Origin: Streptomyces sp. MBT53
GTDB taxonomy: Bacteria > Actinomycetota > Actinomycetes > Streptomycetales > Streptomycetaceae
DNA: 42,620 bases
Direction of reading: 5' to 3'
Assembly: GCF_016654115.1 (NCBI RefSeq)
Contig: NZ_JAEQAZ010000064.1
Span: 1-42,620, forward strand
The translations under genes were made by a program, and so were the position numbers. The notes beneath the pieces were generated by a model that searched no databases, was not told the origin of the DNA, and saw only the letters and a list, made by a program, of their open reading frames with translations. This document shows positions 14,456 to 22,202 of this stretch, piece by piece. Every line of letters starts with the position of its first letter. The stretch's first letter is position 1.

Positions 14456-16255
14456 TCACTTCATGCGCGTGGCCCACTCCTGGACCTTCGCGATGCGCTG
14501 CCGCAGCTGCCCGGCCGTGGCCTCGGCGCTCGGCGGACCGCCACAGGTCCGGCGCAGCTCGGTGTGGATGACGCCGTGCGGTTTGCCGGTCTGGTGGACG
14601 TACGCGGAAACCATGGTGTTGAGCTGTTTCCGCAGCTCCATCATCTCCTTGTGCGAGACGACGGGCCGCCGCTCGGCGGGCAGTTCCAGCAGGTCGGCCT
14701 CGCCGTCCGGCTTCTTACGGCTGTGCGCGATCTGCCGGGCCTGCCGCTTCTGCAGCAGCATCTGCACCTGGTCGGGTTCGAGGAGCCCGGGGATACCGAG
14801 GTAGTCCTGCTCCTCCTCGCTCCCCGGGTGCGCCTGCATGCCGAACTCGGCACCGTCGTAGAGCACCCGGTCGAAGACGGCCTCGGACTCCAGCGCCTCG
14901 AAGGCGAACTGCTCCTGCTCGCCGGTGTCCTCGTCCTGCTCCTTGTTCGCCTCGTCCATCTCCTTCTCGGACTCGGCGTACGGGTCCTCCTCGCCCTCCT
15001 TCTTGGGCTTGTCGAGGGCGTGGTCGCGCTCGACCTCCATCTCGTTGGCGAAGGTGAGGAGGTCGGGGACGGTCGGGAGGAAGACGGAGGCGGTCTCGCC
15101 GCGCCGCCGGGACCGCACGAAACGCCCGACAGCCTGGGCGAAGAAGAGGGGGGTCGAGATCGTGGTGGCGTACACGCCGACAGCGAGCCGAGGCACGTCG
15201 ACACCCTCCGACACCATCCGCACCGCAACCATCCACCGGTCGTTGCTCGCCGCGAAGTCGTCAATGCGCTTGGAGGCACCGGTGTCGTCCGACAGCACGA
15301 CGGTCGCCTTGGAGCCGGTGATCTCGCGGATCAGCTTGGCGTAGGCGCGCGCGGAGTCCTGGTCGGAGGCGATGACGAGCGCCCCGGCGTCCGGGATGCC
15401 CTTCCTGACCTCGGTCAGCCGCTGGTCGGCGGCGCGCAGCACGCTCGGCATCCACTCGCCGCGCGCGTCCAGCGCCGTACGCCAGGCCTGGCTGATCGCG
15501 TCCTTGGTCATGGGTTCGCCGAGCCGCGCGGCGATCTCGTCGCCGGCCTTGGTCCGCCAGCGCATGTTGCCGCTGTAGGAGAGGAAGATGACCGGCCGGA
15601 CGACATGGTCGGCGAGCGCGTTGCCGTAGCCGTAGGTGTAGTCGGCGGAGGACCGCCGAATCCCGTCGTTCCCTTCCTCGTACGTCACGAAGGGAATCGG
15701 ATTGGTGTCCGACCGGAACGGCGTACCGGTCAGCGCGAGCCGCCGAGTGGCCGGCTCGAACGCCTCCAGACACGCCTCGCCCCACGACTTCGAGTCACCG
15801 GCATGGTGGATCTCGTCAAGGATGACGAGGGTCTTGCGCTGCTCGACACGGTTGCGATGCAGCATGGGCCGTACGCCGACTCCGGCGTACGTGACGGCCA
15901 CCCCGTCGTAGTCCTTGCCGAGCGGCCCGGCGCTGTACTCCGGGTCGAGCTTGATCCCTATCCGCGCGGCGGCTTCCGCCCACTGCTTCTTCAGATGCTC
16001 GGTCGGCGCGACCACGGTCACCTGCTGCACGACATGGTGGTGCAGCAGCCAGGAGGCGAGGGTGAGCGCGAAGGTCGTCTTACCGGCACCCGGGGTCGCG
16101 ACCGCGAGAAAGTCCCGTGGCTGCTCCTGGACATACCTCTCCATCGCCCCCTGCTGCCAGGCGCGCAGCTTGCTGGCGGTGCCCCAGGGGGCGCGGCCGG
16201 GGAAGGCCGGGGAGAGGTGGTGGGTGTTGGCGGAGGAGGCGGCGGTGGTAGTCAC
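14456..16255 (-). CDS. DEAD/DEAH-box superfamily 2 helicase
   Basis: The 599-aa product is an SF2 helicase of the type-III-restriction/UvrB-like group. Motif I ATPGAGKTT (about residues 53-61), motif II DEIHH (147-151), motif III ALTGTPFRSD, motif V VRMVSEGVDVPRLAVGVYAT and motif VI QAVGRFVRSRRRGE are all present, so it should bind and hydrolyse ATP. A highly acidic insert (EKEMDEANKEQDEDTGEQEQ region) separates the helicase core from a C-terminal domain ending HTELRRTCGGPPSAEATAGQ. No methylase or nuclease partner is adjacent, so it is not part of a restriction system here; it looks like the widely conserved stand-alone Streptomyces helicase. The start is the GTG at 16255 after GGAGA. Confidence 0.88.
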   Translation of the reverse strand: MTTTAASSANTHHLSPAFPGRAPWGTASKLRAWQQGAMERYVQEQPRDFLAVATPGAGKTTFALTLASWLLHHHVVQQVTVVAPTEHLKKQWAEAAARIGIKLDPEYSAGPLGKDYDGVAVTYAGVGVRPMLHRNRVEQRKTLVILDEIHHAGDSKSWGEACLEAFEPATRRLALTGTPFRSDTNPIPFVTYEEGNDGIRRSSADYTYGYGNALADHVVRPVIFLSYSGNMRWRTKAGDEIAARLGEPMTKDAISQAWRTALDARGEWMPSVLRAADQRLTEVRKGIPDAGALVIASDQDSARAYAKLIREITGSKATVVLSDDTGASKRIDDFAASNDRWMVAVRMVSEGVDVPRLAVGVYATTISTPLFFAQAVGRFVRSRRRGETASVFLPTVPDLLTFANEMEVERDHALDKPKKEGEEDPYAESEKEMDEANKEQDEDTGEQEQFAFEALESEAVFDRVLYDGAEFGMQAHPGSEEEQDYLGIPGLLEPDQVQMLLQKRQARQIAHSRKKPDGEADLLELPAERRPVVSHKEMMELRKQLNTMVSAYVHQTGKPHGVIHTELRRTCGGPPSAEATAGQLRQRIAKVQEWATRMK

Positions 16256-16391
16256 GGTCTCCGTTTGGTTGGTAGGGCGGCTCGGCTACGTATGACAACC
16301 GGGCCACCTTACCGGCGGGCCACCACTGTCAACGCGCGGACGACACCGGGGCGGGCGGGGATGGGACTGAGGTCACAGATCGCGGGAGTGG

Positions 16392-16763
16392 TCAGTGCCG
16401 CGCGTAACGCGGCAGCCGGGCAGCGATCTTGGTCACGTCCAGAGCGCCCTGGCAGACGTCCAGTACGAACTGCTCCGCATCGTCCACGTCGAAGTCCGCG
16501 TCCAGAGGGTGTCCGTTCAGGTGCAGGAAGACCCACGTCGCATACCAGGCGATGCGCTTGTTCCCGTCCACGAGGGCGTGGTTCCGGGCGAGGGACTCCA
16601 TGAGCGCGGCGGCTTTCTGCCATACGTCCGGATAGGCGTCCTGCCCGAACACACTCGCCCGGGGCCGCGCGAGCGCCGAGTCGAGGAGTCCGTAGTCACG
16701 CACCTCGTCCGCCCCGAGCCGCTTCGCGAGGTCGAGCTGCTCGGGAAGCGTGAGGTAGTCCAT
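16392..16763 (-). CDS. Doc-family (death-on-curing, Fic-fold) toxin
   Basis: The 123-aa product matches Doc toxins: YLTLPEQLDLAKRLGADEVRD at the N-terminus, YPDVWQKAAALMESLARNHA and the Fic-type catalytic loop H62-ALVDGNKR70, followed by a hydrophobic helix and LNGHPLDAD. Phage P1 Doc phosphorylates elongation factor Tu through this loop; conservation of His62, Asp66, Gly67, Asn68, Lys69 and Arg70 suggests a working active site, although the usual Phe of HxFx[DN]GNKR is Leu here. The start codon overlaps the antitoxin stop as TGATG. It is the second gene of a two-gene operon. It ends 136 bp before the helicase start. Confidence 0.9.
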   Translation of the reverse strand: MDYLTLPEQLDLAKRLGADEVRDYGLLDSALARPRASVFGQDAYPDVWQKAAALMESLARNHALVDGNKRIAWYATWVFLHLNGHPLDADFDVDDAEQFVLDVCQGALDVTKIAARLPRYARH

Positions 16764-16960
16764 CAGGCGAGCCTCCTGTTCAGCTCGGCGCTGGCCCTCA
16801 GCACATGCTCGGCCGCCTCGTCGAACAGTCGCGCGCGCTCGTTCACCGCCGCGATCACCGCGTCGTGCGCGAAGGCCTGCATACTGCGTCCCTCCGCCGC
16901 CGCGCGGTCGCGCAGTGCGTCGAGCTCCTCGTCCGTGAACCGCAGGTTCAGTCCAGCCAT
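16763..16960 (-). CDS. Ribbon-helix-helix antitoxin partner of Doc
   Basis: The 65-aa product begins MAGLNLRFTDEELDALRDRA, an Arc/CopG-type strand followed by two helices (EGRSMQAFAHDAVIAAVNER), then a C-terminal helix (FDEAAEHVLRASAELNRRLA) that would thread into the toxin groove. The Phd antitoxin of P1 is unrelated in its DNA-binding fold; RHH partners for Doc-like toxins are common in actinomycetes. It has the ATG at 16960 with a weak TTGAGGC site, and it precedes and overlaps the toxin gene. Twin GGTACC palindromes just upstream are the likely autoregulatory operator. Confidence 0.84.
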   Translation of the reverse strand: MAGLNLRFTDEELDALRDRAAAEGRSMQAFAHDAVIAAVNERARLFDEAAEHVLRASAELNRRLA

Positions 16961-16968
16961 GCCTCAAC

Positions 16969-16992
16969 GGTACCGAGCGGTACCACGTGGTG
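16969..16992. promoter_or_regulatory. Candidate operator of the Doc antitoxin: twin GGTACC plus ACCACGTGGT
   Basis: GGTACC occurs at 16969-16974 and 16979-16984, one helical turn (10 bp) apart. The second overlaps a perfect 10-bp palindrome at 16982-16991. All lie in the 32 bp between the MFS stop and the antitoxin ATG. RHH dimers typically bind short palindromes in tandem, which fits this layout. Confidence 0.5.
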
Positions 16993-18462
16993 TCACCGCG
17001 GTTCCTTCCGCACCCGCGTGGTCACCCACGCCCCCACCAACGCCACCCCCGCCATCGGCAGGAACACGGCGGCGAACGCGGCCGGATGGGAGCCGCCGCC
17101 CGCCGAACCGACCACATGCCCGACCGTGCCCCCACCGAGCGCACCGAACGCGGCCCCGCCGACGGACAGCAGCACGACATTGGACAGCCCGTCGGAGATC
17201 TGCAGCGCGGCCGAGTTGGTGCCCGCCTCCTCCGGCGCGGAGAGCTGGAGCAGCAGCACGCTGGTGGAGGACATCACCAGCCCCATCCCGAAACACCCGA
17301 ACCCCCACGCGACGGCCACGATCCACACGGGGACCGTATGGATGAGGACGCTCGGAGCCGCGGCGATGGCACCGGCCACCAGCACCATCCCGAACGTCAT
17401 CAGCCGTTCCCGGTACGGCTCGACCCGCGCCCGTGCCTGCACCCACGACCCGAGCGCCCACGTCCCGCCGCCCGCCGCGAGCGAGAACCCGGCCAACGTC
17501 GGCGACAACCCGCGCTGGGTCACCAGCATCAACGGCACGAAGGACTCGGCCGAGATGAACGCCCCGGCACCCAGCCCACGCAACAACACGACCGACGGCA
17601 GCCCCCGCGCCGCCCGGTACGTACCGCGCGGCAACAGCCCGAGCACGGCCGGCACGAGCAGCGCGACGCCCGCGGCGGCGGGGACCAGCGAGAACCACCG
17701 CAGATCCTGGGCGGCGTACTGAAAGAGCCCGGCACCGAGAGAGATCCCGAGAGCGAGCCGGATACGACGCCGGTCGAAGGAGCCGGGCGAGCCGGGCGGC
17801 TGCTGACCGCCCTCGGACACGGGCCCGGCGGCCCGCCGCCGTATCTGGGGCAGGGCGAGCGCGAGCGGAAAGACGACAAGCACCGGAATCCCGATGAACA
17901 CCCAACGCCAGCCCAGCTGTTCGGTCACCGCGCCGGCGGCGAGCGGCCCGACGACGGACGGCACCACCCAACTCGCGGCGAACGCGGCCACGATGCCGGG
18001 CCGCAACCGCTCCGGATACGCCCGCCCGATCACGACGTACAGAGCCACGATGACCAGCCCACCGCCCAGCCCCTGCACGGCCCGCCCCAGAATGAACACC
18101 CACATGACCTGAGCGGTCCCGGCGACCAGCAACCCGGCCGCGAACGCCCCGATCCCGGTGGTCAACGCCCCGAGCGGCCCCCACCGGTCCGACCACTGCC
18201 CGGCGGACACCATCCCGAACAGACTGGTCGTGAAGTACCCGGAGAACGCGAACGCGTACAGCCCCACCCCGTCCAGCTCCCGAGCTGCAACGGGCAGGGC
18301 CGTCCCCACGGCGGTCGCCTCGAAGGCGATCAACAGCACAACGGACACGATCCCGACACTGAGCGCCCGATACGACCGCCCCAGCACCCCGTCACGACAC
18401 TCGTCGACCAGGTCAGAAGCAGCATCGGTGACATCGGCGTCACGCGGTTCGAGGACGGTCAT
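16993..18462 (-). CDS. Major facilitator superfamily transporter
   Basis: The 489-aa product is a DHA2/EmrB-like multidrug-type transporter with about 12-14 membrane segments. The first helix follows RSYRALSVGIVSVVLLIAFE; the loop 2-3 motif is GMVSAGQWSDRWGPLG and motif C-like glycines occur in GRAVQGLGGGLVIVALYVVIG. The region between the halves contains a polar loop (PVSEGGQQPPGSPGSFDRRR). The substrate is unknown. The ATG at 18462 is used; an in-frame ATG at 18483 sits directly against GGAGG, too close for normal initiation. Only 32 bp separate its stop from the Doc antitoxin start, so read-through into the toxin-antitoxin genes is possible. Confidence 0.88.
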   Translation of the reverse strand: MTVLEPRDADVTDAASDLVDECRDGVLGRSYRALSVGIVSVVLLIAFEATAVGTALPVAARELDGVGLYAFAFSGYFTTSLFGMVSAGQWSDRWGPLGALTTGIGAFAAGLLVAGTAQVMWVFILGRAVQGLGGGLVIVALYVVIGRAYPERLRPGIVAAFAASWVVPSVVGPLAAGAVTEQLGWRWVFIGIPVLVVFPLALALPQIRRRAAGPVSEGGQQPPGSPGSFDRRRIRLALGISLGAGLFQYAAQDLRWFSLVPAAAGVALLVPAVLGLLPRGTYRAARGLPSVVLLRGLGAGAFISAESFVPLMLVTQRGLSPTLAGFSLAAGGGTWALGSWVQARARVEPYRERLMTFGMVLVAGAIAAAPSVLIHTVPVWIVAVAWGFGCFGMGLVMSSTSVLLLQLSAPEEAGTNSAALQISDGLSNVVLLSVGGAAFGALGGGTVGHVVGSAGGGSHPAAFAAVFLPMAGVALVGAWVTTRVRKEPR

Positions 18463-18652
18463 GCGGGCCAGCGTAAGGCTCATCCTCCGCTTTGACCCCT
18501 GTCGAAAGACGGTCCACCACCGAGACCTTGGTCGTACGACCGCTGCCCCCTCACTCCCCCATTCATGAACGCGGTATGGCAGTCCCGTTGCAGCCCGACC
18601 GGCCCCCTTGTCCCACCCCACCGCCCGGCCCTACGGTCAACTCACCAACCAC

Positions 18653-18724
18653 GGCCGTGTGCCCGAGTGGTTCAGGGACTCGCCTGCAAAGCGAGTTACG
18701 CGGGTTCGATTCCCGCCACGGCCT
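18653..18724 (+). tRNA. tRNA-Cys (GCA anticodon)
   Basis: A full cloverleaf can be folded. The acceptor is GGCCGTG with CACGGCC. The D-arm is CCC/GGG around GAGTGGTTCA. The anticodon stem CTCGC/GCGAG carries loop CTGCAAA (anticodon GCA). The T-arm is GCGGG/CCCGC with loop TTCGATT, and the discriminator is U73, an identity element for cysteine. CCA is not encoded. A strong terminator follows at 18752. Confidence 0.97.
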
Positions 18725-18751
18725 CTGGATGCCTGACCGGGCAGAGCGAAT

Positions 18752-18784
18752 GGGCGGCACCCCACCTGGGGTGCCGCCCTTCTC
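18752..18784 (+). terminator. Intrinsic-type terminator of tRNA-Cys
   Basis: GGGCGGCACCCC (18752-18763) and GGGGTGCCGCCC (18768-18779) form a perfect 12-bp stem with loop ACCT, followed by TTCTC. It lies 27 bp after the tRNA. Confidence 0.88.
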
Positions 18785-18798
18785 GCGTGGCGTGGCGG

Positions 18799-19098
18799 CT
18801 AACCCGCGGAGCAGAGGCCGTCGGTCGGGCAGAACATCACCCACGTGAAGTTGTAGCCGGTTCGTACGGTCACGGGATTCGGTGTGGGGCCGTCGTTGAT
18901 GTTGGACCCCGGGTCAGGTGTGGCGGTGAAACTCACCGTCGTTCCGACCTGGAAACTCGCGGTACAGGTGCCGGTCGGGTTCGGCTGCGGATCGCTGCTC
19001 GCGTACGGGTCCCACGCCGACTGGTGGCAGTTGATCCCGGCGGGCTGGCTGGTGACGGTTCCACCGCCCCAGCCGTCGCTACTCGGCGCGAAGCGCCG
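18799..19098 (-). pseudogene. Promoterless 3' fragment of a secreted repeat protein
   Basis: An open frame of 99 codons ends at TAG 18799-18801 and is bounded upstream by an in-frame TAG at 19099-19101, with no usable start codon near its 5' end. The translation contains GGGTVTSQPAGINC, GTCTASFQVGTTVSFTATPD and a Cys-containing end (FCPTDGLCSAG). This resembles the 'G.V.S.PAGI.C...C.A.F..GT.V..TATP' pattern of divergent InlB B-repeat-like domains in secreted actinobacterial proteins. The coding-like composition and the missing N-terminus indicate the remnant of a larger exported protein, truncated beside the tRNA. Family assignment is by motif memory only. Confidence 0.5.
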
Positions 19099-19138
19099 CT
19101 AAGGCAACCTGCGCGGGCGGCCCGTCGTCTTGGCCGGC

Positions 19139-19537
19139 ATGGAGATGGTCAAGCTGGACACCATGGTGACGTGGGTCGACGCGCGCGACAGGCTGCCTCG
19201 GAGCGGTGTGCCGGTGGCAGCCGCGATCACCGGGCGGTATCCGCCGGACAGGGATGTCGAGGACGATGCCGATGACCCGCTGGGTGAGGAATTCTGGCTG
19301 GTGCGGCCCATGTACTTCACCTCTCTGCACTTCGGTGCCGACGGTGCGGAGCACACGGACTGCTTCGTCGACTCCGACGGGGTCGTCCGGCTGCCCTACG
19401 GGCTCGGCAGTGCCGAGACCGTGACACATTGGGCCGAACTGCCCACGCTGCCGGGCGAGATGACGACGCGTGCGGTTCTCGGGGAGGGTGTGCAGGCGGC
19501 TCTCCGGCGCGCTTGGAGCGCTGAGCCCCGAAGCTGA
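19139..19537 (+). CDS. DUF551-type protein
   Basis: The 132-aa product has the DUF551 ends: VTWVDARDRLPRSGVPVAAA near the N-terminus and ETVTHWAELPTLPGEM near the C-terminus. Between them is an acidic insert (DRDVEDDADDPLGEEF). DUF551 proteins are small, of unknown function, and common in phages and mobile regions. The start is uncertain: ATG 19139 and ATG 19145 both lack a good ribosome-binding site, and an ATG at 19164 would begin at the conserved MVTWVDARDRLP block. It sits next to a gene fragment in a patch of accessory genes. The stop is 1 bp from the stop of the convergent DinB-like gene. Confidence 0.62.
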   Translation: MEMVKLDTMVTWVDARDRLPRSGVPVAAAITGRYPPDRDVEDDADDPLGEEFWLVRPMYFTSLHFGADGAEHTDCFVDSDGVVRLPYGLGSAETVTHWAELPTLPGEMTTRAVLGEGVQAALRRAWSAEPRS

Positions 19538-19538
19538 C

Positions 19539-20246
19539 TCATCGCCGTGCCCGCCACAGGTCCCGCAGCAGTGCGATCTCCGCCATGTGGTGGATGAATT
19601 CCAGGCTGGATCCCGCCACGACGGAGATGTACGGGTCGTCGGGGTCGGAGCCGTACGGGTATTGGGAGAAGCCGACCACGTCCAACTGGTCCTCCGTGAC
19701 CGTGGCCACGGCTGCCCGCCAGCGGTCGATCACCGGCCAGAACCCGTCCAGGGTCAGGGTCGCCGAGGGCGTGAAGTCGACCATCTGCTTGGGGTCCCGG
19801 CGTCGTTCACCGAACGTCCACTCCCACGCGCCCGCGAACTGGAAGTGCAGGTGGCCCAGGCGCCACGCGATCGTCGTGATCGGGGTTGTGTCGGGTTCCG
19901 GTTCGCCTTTGTGGGCGAGGACCTGTTCGACCCTTTCGACGCTCACGCTCCAGTCGTCGGCGATCTTGGCGACGGTCATGCCGTCGGCGGCCTGGCGGGC
20001 GACCTCGGCGTACTCGCTCGCCGGGATGTCCGGCGCGCCCAGGTCAAGGACCCACTCCCCCGGTCCGAACGCCCTCGGTGTCACCGCCTCGCTCCGGCGG
20101 CGGAGGGACCAGCAGTCGGGCGCCGGCTCCCAGAGGTACTCCTCGTCGCCGAGTCCCGTCAGCCGGACCTCGGCCATCTCCCGGGCCTTGTCGAACTGCT
20201 CCAGCAGTACGCCCAGTCGGCCGGTCCGTGTGTGTTCGGTGTCCAT
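19539..20246 (-). CDS. DinB-like four-helix protein with an inserted HTH-like segment
   Basis: The 235-aa product shows the actinobacterial DinB-superfamily pattern: LLEQFDKAREMAEVRLTGLG, DEEYLWEPAPDCWSLRRR, the TTIAWRLGHLHFQFAGAWEW helix with the usual His, and a C-terminal EFIHHMAEIALLRDLWRARR helix with further His residues. Such proteins often carry a three-His metal site and include thiol-dependent (mycothiol) S-transferases. Between the first two helices, residues about 80-115 (YAEVARQAADGMTVAKIADD, then WSVSVERVEQVLA) look like a small helix-turn-helix of DUF433 type, not part of the normal fold. The ATG at 20246 is used. No partner gene is evident. Confidence 0.78.
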   Translation of the reverse strand: MDTEHTRTGRLGVLLEQFDKAREMAEVRLTGLGDEEYLWEPAPDCWSLRRRSEAVTPRAFGPGEWVLDLGAPDIPASEYAEVARQAADGMTVAKIADDWSVSVERVEQVLAHKGEPEPDTTPITTIAWRLGHLHFQFAGAWEWTFGERRRDPKQMVDFTPSATLTLDGFWPVIDRWRAAVATVTEDQLDVVGFSQYPYGSDPDDPYISVVAGSSLEFIHHMAEIALLRDLWRARR

Positions 20247-20385
20247 GTCCCGTTCCCCCTCGCCGTGTTGCGGTCAGGCGGAGGGAAGGTAGCGGCTCAC
20301 CTCGCGTCGGCGCGAGCGAATTCCGCCGCTGGCCGCGTCCGCGTCCACATCCGCGTCACCGTTCGCGCCCCCGTCCCCGTCCCCG

Positions 20386-21561
20386 TCAGAGCACCCCTCC
20401 CGCCTCGTCCTGGAACGCCTCCGTCCAGTAGTGCGGGTGGCGTCGGTCGGCCGTCCGGGCCGCCGGCCCCGTCGGGTCCACCGACGACAGCGTCTGGAGC
20501 ATCGTCGTGGCCAACTGGTCGTACGCCTCTGCCGTCAGCTCGCCCGAGAGGTCCGCGTCGATCGCTCTCTCGCGGTGGAGCAGCCAGAGGGTGAAGGCGA
20601 GGGTCGAGACGTCCGTGTTGAGGGGAGCCAGCGTCGCTTCCGGCTCGCTCCAGGTCAGGATCTCGCCCGTGGCGCCGTCCACCACCAGACCGGTGTCCTC
20701 GACGAGATGGCCGAGGCGGATCAACTCGTCGGCGCGGGCCGGGAGTTCGTCGGCGGGCTCGTCCTCGTAGAACTCGGACAAGGTCGGGAGCGGGACGTCC
20801 GTGTCCAGTTGGAAGAGGAGCGCGTCCTCGGGCAGGCCCGTCTCGCGCAGGAAGCGGCGGGTCGGTTCGTGGGTGAGCGTGGCGGGGAAGTCGACCTCCT
20901 CGAAGCGGGCCACCGTGCCCTGGCCGAACTCCTGGTCCAGCAGGCGGGCCGGGATGTCGAGGGTCAGCCCGGATGTCGTACCGGGGCCCGCGACCAGGGC
21001 CAGTGGGCGGATCAGGGCCGCCGCCTTCCAGAACGGGGGCACCTCGCCGTCCGTCTCCGACTCGAAGATCGAGAGCAGGTGGCGTGACGCCTCCGTCACC
21101 GTCTGCGCGCCGTGACGGCCCTCGTAGGACGCGAACTGGCCGCGCAGGGCGGTCAGTTCGTCGGTGGTCGTGGTGAAGCGGGCCAGCGTTTCGACCGATG
21201 GCGCCAGCGGGCCGGTCTCCATCAGGTCCGGGCAGTCGTGGAAGAAGTACGTCGTGGCGATCTCGCCCGTCTCGCCGTCCAGCAGGATCGACTCCGCCTC
21301 GCCGCCGTCGGGTCCCCAGAGCGCGCCTATCACCAGCTGGTCCCGCAGCTCCGCCGCCAGCGGGTCGGGATCGCCCAGCGAGTCCGCGACCGTCCGCAGG
21401 CCCTCCCTGCGCAGCTCCTCGAACGTCAACAGGGCGCTGTCGCCCGGCAGTCCGGGGCCGGTCAGCCAGCGGCGCGTGGACGCGTGCGTGATGTACGGAT
21501 CGAGGTCGTCCTCGGTCAAGGTGATCGTGGTCGCCGTGGAACCGGCGTCGGTCCTGCTCAT
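20386..21561 (-). CDS. Tandem SUKH-4-type immunity/knr4-like protein
   Basis: The 391-aa product holds two related halves. Half one runs from TRRWLTGPGLPGDSALLTFE through DQLVIGALWG and ESILLDGETGEIATTYF. Half two runs from TRRFLRETGLPEDALLFQLD through DELIRLGHLVEDTGLVVDGA and TGEILTWSEPE. Both match the SUKH-4 pattern (T..FL...GLP......F, then LG, then V.D..TG). SUKH proteins are immunity factors of polymorphic toxin systems, though many are orphans. No cognate toxin is visible, but the adjoining secreted-protein fragment could be a relic. Two ATGs (21561 and 21576) are each preceded by the same GGGGGAAC sequence, a small duplication; the downstream one is used. Confidence 0.76.
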   Translation of the reverse strand: MSRTDAGSTATTITLTEDDLDPYITHASTRRWLTGPGLPGDSALLTFEELRREGLRTVADSLGDPDPLAAELRDQLVIGALWGPDGGEAESILLDGETGEIATTYFFHDCPDLMETGPLAPSVETLARFTTTTDELTALRGQFASYEGRHGAQTVTEASRHLLSIFESETDGEVPPFWKAAALIRPLALVAGPGTTSGLTLDIPARLLDQEFGQGTVARFEEVDFPATLTHEPTRRFLRETGLPEDALLFQLDTDVPLPTLSEFYEDEPADELPARADELIRLGHLVEDTGLVVDGATGEILTWSEPEATLAPLNTDVSTLAFTLWLLHRERAIDADLSGELTAEAYDQLATTMLQTLSSVDPTGPAARTADRRHPHYWTEAFQDEAGGVL

Positions 21562-21765
21562 CGTTCCCCCGTGCATGGTTCCCCCGTGCGTGAATCTTCC
21601 CCGTGCGGCACCGGTGTTCCGCTGTCGTCCCCACTGCCCAGAACACTACGCGGCACCACTGACAACGACCCTGACCAGCGAAAACGCGGTGAACCCGCAG
21701 TGGAAACGCCTCGCAGGGCGCGGACGGACGCGGAACGTCCGAGACGTCCTCACCCCATCAGACGC

Positions 21766-22198
<433 letters not shown>

Positions 22199-22202
22199 CG
22201 GC

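Noticed and set aside
14456..16255. Restriction-modification or phage-defence helicase
   Set aside because: No methyltransferase, nuclease or defence partner next to it; the Doc pair has its own operator and is common alone.
18884..19102. Plus-strand 72-aa ORF over the gene fragment
   Set aside because: No ribosome-binding site or family resemblance; the minus frame shows the repeat-protein consensus.
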